64,000 nucleotides of DNA from Tillandsia leiboldiana (lineage: Eukaryota > Streptophyta > Magnoliopsida > Poales > Bromeliaceae), in assembly GCA_029204045.2 (NCBI GenBank), contig CM055063.1:39713562-39777561 (forward strand), given 5' to 3'. The stretch's first letter is position 1. Each line of letters starts with the position of its first letter. Below are positions 63,331 to 64,000 of the stretch, piece by piece. A program made the position numbers and the translations under genes. Under the pieces are notes generated by a model that was not told the origin of the DNA, made no database searches, and was given only the letters and a program-made list of their open reading frames with translations.

Positions 63331-64000
63331 CTGTATGTAATGCTTTGATTGGTTTTCGTTTCATATTTTTCTGAATCTCTGCATTACATGTTTTCAATGC
63401 TCTTTGTCTTTATGTTTTGTTTTTGAACAAAAGGGTTTTAACGAACAAGTGCAATGAATAAAAGGGTTTCACTTTCAATCACTCCAATTTAATTTTATAT
63501 GAATTATCAACTTTACTCCATAATCATAATTCTTGAAGATACTTCATTATAGGAGTTTTTGATAATTATATTCATCAAATTTTAGTAATCATGTGTGATC
63601 TTTAGATGATTAATCTATCTCGGTTGTGTGAATTCATTGTGATAAACATGAGACAACCAATAGACTAAAATTTGGGATTTAATTCTTTCACATAAGAGAT
63701 TGCATTTTTTCAAGGGTAAATAAATGAGTTGTAAAAGATGTGGAAAGAGTTACATCCGAAAGGAGTGTGAAAACTACCACCACATGTTGGAAAGAGCTGC
63801 CACCCCGGTCGTCCGGTCTGTGTGTGAAGCTACCACATGTTTTGATGCTTGAAAAATATTTTTTTTTGAAATTTTTAGTTGAAGCATTCGGAGATTCATA
63901 TTCAAAGTTCTTATATTTTGAACAATCTCCTGGTTGGTATAAGGTGGGATAGTTGAAAGATGCTCAAAGAGCCACGCTTAGGTGTTTTAGTGCTTATCTC
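63331..64000 (+). mobile_element. Sire2 3' noncoding region
   Basis: AT-rich, no coding frame of note. The last 280 bases match the Sire1 3' noncoding region (1130-1420, opposite strand). This places the end of Sire2 gag directly against 3' noncoding DNA, so pol is deleted. The 3' LTR is outside the window. Confidence 0.8.

Noticed and set aside
63740..63952. Short ORF near the right edge as an env-like gene of Sire2
   Set aside because: Seventy codons, no membrane or signal features, in AT-rich 3' noncoding DNA shared with Sire1 where the frame is not kept.

Overview
This window is plant nuclear DNA, built almost entirely of nested LTR retrotransposons. I see no host gene, rRNA, tRNA gene or CRISPR array. 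The evidence is gag-pol polyproteins of two plant lineages: Ty3/gypsy chromoviruses of the Tekay/Del type (C-terminal chromodomain) and Ty1/copia Sireviruses. All primer binding sites read TGGTATCAGAG(C), matching initiator Met-tRNA, and one plant CACTA DNA transposon is present. A flowering plant with a large, repeat-rich genome fits; I cannot name the species. Local names used here: Tk1 to Tk5 for the gypsy families, Sire1 and Sire2 for the copia elements.

Layout. The outermost unit I can infer is Tk1c. Part of its 5' LTR lies at 35775-36785 and its gag region at 41799-43394. Its LTR appears to be interrupted by Sire1, a minus-strand Sirevirus running from its 5' LTR at 34452-35774 to beyond the left edge. 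Sire1 is itself broken by Tk1a (LTR end at 1-865), Tk2 (1997-20005, target duplication CTTTT) and Tk1b (23121-32955, ACGAG). Tk2 is broken near its last LTR end by Tk3 (11403-19997, minus strand, GCGTG). Tk3 carries a CACTA transposon in one LTR (16671-18605, TGA). Right of Sire1, the Tk1c internal region holds a 4.9-kb solo LTR, Tk4 (36899-41793, TGCGT). Its protease is then broken by Sire2 (43395 to beyond the right edge), whose gag is broken by Tk5 (45966-62707, ATCAT). Six nested insertions are each closed by a matching target-site duplication.

Coding content. Tk5 (49397 to about 54190) is the only nearly complete gag-pol: gag, zinc knuckle, protease, RT, RNase H, integrase and chromodomain, with one in-frame stop and homopolymer frameshifts. 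Sire1 has broken gag, integrase, RT and RNase H. Sire2 keeps gag but shows no pol. Tk1b, Tk2 and Tk3 hold only decayed remnants between LTRs that, for Tk1b and Tk3, are about 99.6% identical, so they were probably mobilised in trans by relatives such as Tk5.

What stands out. The Tk2, Tk3, Tk4 and Tk5 LTRs differ widely in sequence but share small stem-loops whose arms change together. There is a two-stem module upstream of a splice-acceptor-like site, and an 11-bp stem with a 6-nt loop plus a CCCGGG stem at the LTR 3' end. Arrays of short hairpins sit in the Tk1 and Tk2 LTRs, and a GTTTCG/CGAAAC hairpin lies before the polypurine tract. I read these as a conserved structured leader RNA; this rests on pairing by eye. 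Two 100-N gaps exist. The one at 56016-56115 very likely joins two overlapping contigs without merging them, so the apparent Tk5 tandem is probably an assembly artefact.
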